From assembly GCF_040807025.1 (NCBI RefSeq), contig NC_090968.1, positions 1,798,001 through 1,862,000 of the forward strand: a DNA stretch of 64,000 nucleotides. Reading direction: 5' to 3'. The translations under genes were made by a program, and so were the position numbers. Origin of the DNA: Struthio camelus (Eukaryota; Chordata; Aves; Struthioniformes; Struthionidae). Under the pieces are notes generated by a model. It worked only from the letters and a program-made list of their open reading frames with translations, was not told the DNA's origin and did not search any database. Positions within the stretch are counted from its first letter, which is position 1. Each line of letters opens with the position of its first letter. Shown here piece after piece: positions 59,501-64,000 of this stretch.

Positions 59501-62500
59501 GCTTGCCAGTCTCCTTTGTCCTGGGGGAGCTGCCTGGACATGGTGGGAGCAGACTACAAATAGACACCAGGAGGAGTCTGCATGAGTACAGGGGGAGGTT
59601 GTTCTCCGTGCCGTGCTCCCAAGCTGTGCCCCTGCCTCTGCAGCGGAAGGCAGTTCTGCAAAAGATTCAGCTGTATTTCACTAATCGTGTTCACATCAGT
59701 GGAGATAGAGATGCCCGGAAGCTACAACACTCAGCTATAGCACAAGGTGGCTTCATCAATGCACAGGAGGCCCCTGTCTAGGCCCCTCTTCATGGGCTCC
59801 AAGGAGAGGAGCAGAGTCTTTTGCAGCGACAGGCTCCTACCGATACAGCTATGGCCTGCCTGGCTGCTGCTTTAACTTGAAGTTAAAGCAATGGCCAGGT
59901 GGGGCCTATCCCTATCTGTAGTGGTCCATCATGCACTACGTTTACAGCTGGAGAAGAGATTCTTCCTGGGGAGCCAGCATAAAAGAAGGCACAAGGGTTT
60001 AGTTAAGAAAAGCAATCCTGCCATTTCCCTCTTCCTGGCACTCTCTGGTGCCTGCCACCAAGATGGGATTTTAGAGGAAAGAAGAGGCTCAAAGAAGCGT
60101 CCTCATCTGGTGTCAGTGCTTCCCAGGCTGGCAGAAGAAGCAGGGCAGATGGGGCCATTTCCCACGGCAAGGTGGAGGGTGGCCACTCTCGGGGCCCTGA
60201 TGCTTTGAGGAGCCTTTGCTGGGCCATGTCAACTAGACAGCCTGGAGAAGCAACAGAGCGGCCTGCACAACACCCCTGGAAGATTATGCTGATGTGCCCT
60301 CCCTTCCGTCCCTGCTGGGTACCCTCAGATGTGATCAGCAAGTGCCCCTCCAGGGGCTCCAGAGCTCATCCCAGCCTTTGCTGGGCCAGCAAAAGCTTGC
60401 CAAGTGCCTGGGGCTGGTGGGGCCAAAGGGACGTCTCTGCTGCAGGGTTACAAGGGTTCCCCTTATGCCTTTCCCCAAGGGTCTCACCTGGCAGGAGTCT
60501 CCTTCTCCGTGTCTTGCCGCCTGGTGCTTGCCCCTGAGCTTGGCAGCATGGGCTCCGGAAGCTCCTGCCAGCTCTGCAGGAGCTTGCCAGGACGCCCCTC
60601 TGCAAGTAGCAAAGGCGAATGCTCTTCAGAGCAGCCTCTTGGGGAGTGCATTTGTACCTGGCTGAAGTCAGCAGGTGGGAAGGATGGGCAGTGGGGGCAC
60701 GACCTGCTCACGAGGGAGCCCTTCCCTCCTTACCTTGGCTGCTTCTGCTGCTGCCCAGCTCTCGTATGGCCTTTATCTCCCAGCGGCACCATCGGTAGGC
60801 AGCCTTTCCCTTTGGTTTGCCTTCCACGGTGAGCTGAAACCTGGCAGACAAATGACAACAGTGGTTGGAGGAAAGGCCACCAGATGCCCTTGCAGCTTGC
60901 TGGCACTAATCCTCCTCGCTGTCCTTGGAGCCCTCACATGCCTTCTCCTTTGAGCCCAGGCATGGCTGGTTTTGGCAGTCTCCCCCAAAAGGCACACAAT
61001 GTAGCCTCAATTCCTCGCTGTGTGCAGTCGGTTCTCTCTGATGGCAAGGACGGCAGACCGGGCATGGGAAATGCAGTTACCATTGCTGGTCACGCCAGGT
61101 GGCACATGTAGGCCAAACTCAGTGTTAGTTAAGCAGGAAGCGGTCATTGTGGGAATTTCTCCCAACTCTATGCTGAGCGTTGAGCCCCAGCAGTGGGCAC
61201 TGCCAAGCACGAGCTGGGAAACCTGCTGCTGGCTTGGTCAAGGGCTGCAGAGGAAGCGGGCTTACCTGGGGAACACGTGGGCAGGGCTGGACTGGTTGCC
61301 TGCAGTGGCAGTTTCTCCAGCAGAGCTGCCTGCATCCATCGGCCATGGTCTCTGCAATGCAAGGCAGATGGGTTGGGAGGTTTACAAGGCAGTTTTCTCT
61401 TTGCCCCCTCCCCTCTCTCCAAAAGCAGCAGACTTGACCCTGCTAAAAGAGGAACCTGCCTCTCCAACACTCCTCTTCGAAAGCCTCTTCCATGCAGCGT
61501 AGCCCTGAGCTCTGCTGCAGAGGAGCTGCCCAGCAAAGGATTAAGACGGGGCAAGAATGCTGCCAGGCTTTTTGGAGGGGCAAGAATCAAGCTTCTCAGC
61601 AGAGGATCTCTTTGCTAGTGGAGAAGTGAGTGGGGGCAAGCCCTGGGGAAAGCATTGGATTAGCCCGCCACATGCGGGTGAGCCAACAGAGATCAGCTTG
61701 CTCGTCCTTTGAGAGGATTCCCAAAGAAATCCAAGTCCCCCTGGAAAGCTGAGCAACTCACACTGTGAAGGGCTGCAAAAAAGCCTGCCTTGCTCTCCAG
61801 CCTGTGAACGCAGAAGGCACAGAACTGCATGCACGCTTTGTCTTCTTTGCAGGCCAGAACGCCAATGTTCTTGAAGGCAAAGGTGACGTGCTCCTTGTTC
61901 AGCAGGTGGGAAGAGAACAGGAGGATGGTCTCCTGCACGCAGCCCTCCACCACATGCAGGGGGAAGCCAGTGTCCCATGACAACCGCTGGTAGTCCAGGC
62001 GTTTGATCTTGACATGGTCTGCAAGGCAGGGCAACATTGTCACTGCCACAGCAGGCCCAGTTTCCATTGCTGGGCCATGAAGAAAGGTGGTCACGGTGGA
62101 GCCAGGTGTTTGGGTGGCTCCGAGAGAGACCAACTTCATGCATGCTTTATTAAACAATATTACCAAAGAGGTAGTTTCTAGAAAGAGCTCTTTGGGCAGA
62201 GATTTGTTCTGGGGGAGCCGAAGCTGTCCCCCAACCTTTGGAGGAACCTTCTCACCAGGAAGAGTCACTCTGGGGCGCTTCAGCCCAAACACAAAGTCCA
62301 CGGCTGTGCCCAGCTGGAAGACGGGTCTTTGAACTGCCAGCACCTTGCCATTGTGCAGGCAGAATTGTTCCTGGACTGTAAAGAAGGTGCCGAGCCCTTC
62401 TATCAGGACACCCTGCACACAGGAAAGACAAAAAGGCCCCTGAAGAAGTCTTCGGGAGAGGGAAAGAGCGAGACTGGTCACAACGTGGGCACCGTGCTCT

Positions 62501-63832
62501 GTGCCCTCCCCACTCCTGAGGCACAATGGGGCTAGAAGGGGCACTTGCAAAGCTTTGCAGAAGAGCTACATTCTCCACCTTTGCTCCACATCGTCTTGGA
62601 AATAATAGCTAACCTCCCTCAGCTAGAGAAGATCCCCGGGCTTTCTGCCAGCCTTGGCACACTCCCAGGAAAACTCCCCCCTCTCCCTGCTTGCTCTTTC
62701 CACTCTGGCCCGGGGCAAGAGAACAAGCCTGGTGTGTGCCAAATGCTTTCTCCGACTAGATCTGCCTGGCAACCCTGTCCTGGCTGCCCAAGAAGCTGCT
62801 CTGCGGCGCACGCATGCTTCTGAGGTGCTGGGCAAAGGATTGCTCCCCAGGACCCAAGGCTCTCCAGGAGACTAAAGCCCCCAGATGTGGGGCACTGGCA
62901 TGCCAGTCTACCTTGTCCCGCATCAGCTGCTCCAGGATGTATTCCGACACAGCGTCCCATATAGCGACAATCTCTGGAAAGCAAGGCAAGGAAGGATGTG
63001 TCAGGCCCCACACCAGCCAGCTCCCAAGCTCTCAGCAAGCTCCTGTCCCAGGGAGGGACACATAAAGGTGCATGCAAACCCTCCCAAAAGCCACCGCCAC
63101 GGCTGCAGAGCTGGGCTTTGCCCCATGTTCACACTACTGGCCTTACTCTTCTTGTAGAAGGCCAGGGCAGTCCCGGGTGGGACGCAGCACATGCAAAGGG
63201 TTTGGCACAAGGGCTGTGGCCATCTGAAGGGGGCATGCCTGAGCCCCCAACATGCTCTGCCAAGCTGGAGGCAAAAGAGGTGCCATGGGCAAGGAAAAGA
63301 GGTTCTCCCAAACCAGTAGACGACTTGGGTTGTTTACAAGGGGAAAGATCCATGCCCAACATGGGGTTTTCCAGCAGGCTCTTGAGAGCCCCACAGGCCC
63401 TGCAGCACAGCACACCCCAGCCCCTGGGAAACAGGCCCCCTTTCCTGCCAGAGCCAGACCCCAAAGGGGGGGGGGTCCCCCTCCCAAGGAAACCTGCACC
63501 TGCGTTGCCTCCTGCCACAAAGGGATGGAGCCAGACCCAAAGGAGCCTTGCGGCTCAGGGCAGCCTCAGCCCCAAATCCCAGCCATCCTGGCTGCTACAT
63601 GCTTGCCCCAGCCAGATGGCACCCTCAGGCAGGCAGGGCTCTTGAGGCATCCCCCACCCTGGCCAGCCACCCTCGCAGCCCGCGACCCACAGCAGTTTGA
63701 ACACCTAACAGTCCCTGGGCGACACCTCGCCAAGGAGCTCCTGAAGCCCTTACCGTTGGTATAGAGCTGCAGGAGCACTGGGAATGCTAAACTGCGCTGC
63801 GGGCTGATGGTCTCCGTCCAGCAGCCCTCCAT
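56567..63832 (-). CDS. CCDC81-like HU-domain/coiled-coil gene, right copy
   Basis: Eleven minus-strand exons join in perfect phase: 63754-63832, 62912-62973, 62256-62412, 61762-62018, 61266-61351, 60734-60840, 60488-60599, 59430-59520, 58784-58921, 58035-58133, 57391-57536 (about 445 codons). The HU-like region reads EIVAIWDAVSEYILEQLMRD, then GVLIEGLGTFFTVQEQ, AVQRPVFQLG, VVEGCVQETILLF and HVTFAFKNIGVLACKE, matching human CCDC81 (WGNVSEFVKRQL, GVQIPALGTF, VEGCVRETLLFL, EFTFKGIGIL). Exon 58784-58921 is the counterpart of the CYLC coiled-coil exon but reads ETYELSAQWDQ, without the Cys pair. Further 3', 56925-57030 (QILKRLEPYKTQRETFKHVA) and 56567-56637 look coding, but the first does not fit the phase left by 57391-57536, so there is a one-base lesion, a missed small exon or an early end. 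The start (MEGCWTETIS) is a guess; in-frame ATGs exist at 63863 and 63973. Confidence 0.72.
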
Positions 63833-64000
63833 CTCGCTTGCTCTCTCCTCGGCTCGCCTGTCCATCCGGGAAAAGGGATCTTCTTCCTGTCTAGTCCCTG
63901 AAAACTCCTCTCCAACGTGTTCCTGCTCCACTGCCTGTTGGCGAGGGGTCCCAACATGGCCCTGCTGCCGCATGGCCGTGCTCCTTCCAAAGTGCAGTGG
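63833..64000 (-). other. 5' region of right CCDC81-like copy, cut by window end
   Basis: The frame of the first recognised exon stays open upstream to an ATG at about 63973 (MRQQGHVGTPRQQ). Whether this is coding or 5'UTR cannot be decided here. Confidence 0.35.

Overview
The window looks like part of a GC-rich bird microchromosome. The protein-coding exons are vertebrate, the introns are very short, almost every intron carries its own G/C-rich minisatellite, and the interspersed repeats recognised with confidence are CR1 LINEs with the typical avian/reptilian 3' end. The gene order MAT2A - GGCX - VAMP8 - VAMP5 - C2orf68 - USP39 - SFTPB - NK-lysin matches human 2p11.2 as I know it, except that RNF181 and TMEM150A are not seen. 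No bacterial-style features (operons, CRISPR, ribosome binding sites) are present. All exon models were built by eye from splice signals, reading phase and remembered human proteins; no alignment was run.

Layout. 1-1.28 kb: no gene recognised. 1.3-3.8 kb (minus): a complete 11-exon DNA polymerase mu gene (POLM), with two perfect octamer motifs just upstream of its start codon. 3.9-7.2 kb: intergenic minisatellites, then a CpG-rich promoter region. 7.3-13.6 kb (plus): MAT2A, 9 coding exons, TATA box, and a 3'UTR carrying METTL16-type hairpins. 13.7-18.1 kb (minus): GGCX, 15 exons, tail-to-tail with MAT2A and head-to-head with VAMP8. 18.4-19.9 kb and 20.9-22.5 kb (plus): VAMP8 and VAMP5. 24.1-26.1 kb (minus): C2orf68, head-to-head with USP39 (plus, 26.7-31.2 kb, 13 exons). 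31.8-36.0 kb (minus): SFTPB, 10 exons. 36.3-38.7 kb (minus): an NK-lysin/granulysin-like saposin gene. 38.7-41.05 kb: purine-rich and C/T-rich satellite-like DNA.

At about 41.05 kb the composition changes sharply. From 42 to 64 kb lies a different type of region: at least two tandem genes on the minus strand related to CCDC81 (bacterial-HU-like domains plus coiled coil). The copy at 56.5-63.8 kb has eleven exons in perfect phase. The copy at 42.2-50.7 kb has a clean C-terminal half, an HU exon pair, internally duplicated exons and CR1 insertions. A 187-bp piece of the SFTPB upstream region is repeated here almost unchanged in inverse orientation.

The left-hand genes serve unrelated housekeeping and lineage functions: S-adenosylmethionine synthesis, vitamin K-dependent carboxylation, membrane fusion, splicing, end-joining DNA repair, and saposin-fold lipid-active peptides (surfactant and antimicrobial). 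The most interesting points are the intact POLM with lymphoid-type octamers, the METTL16 hairpins, the SFTPB/NK-lysin pair with matching promoters, and the HU-domain CCDC81-like cluster with exon amplification.
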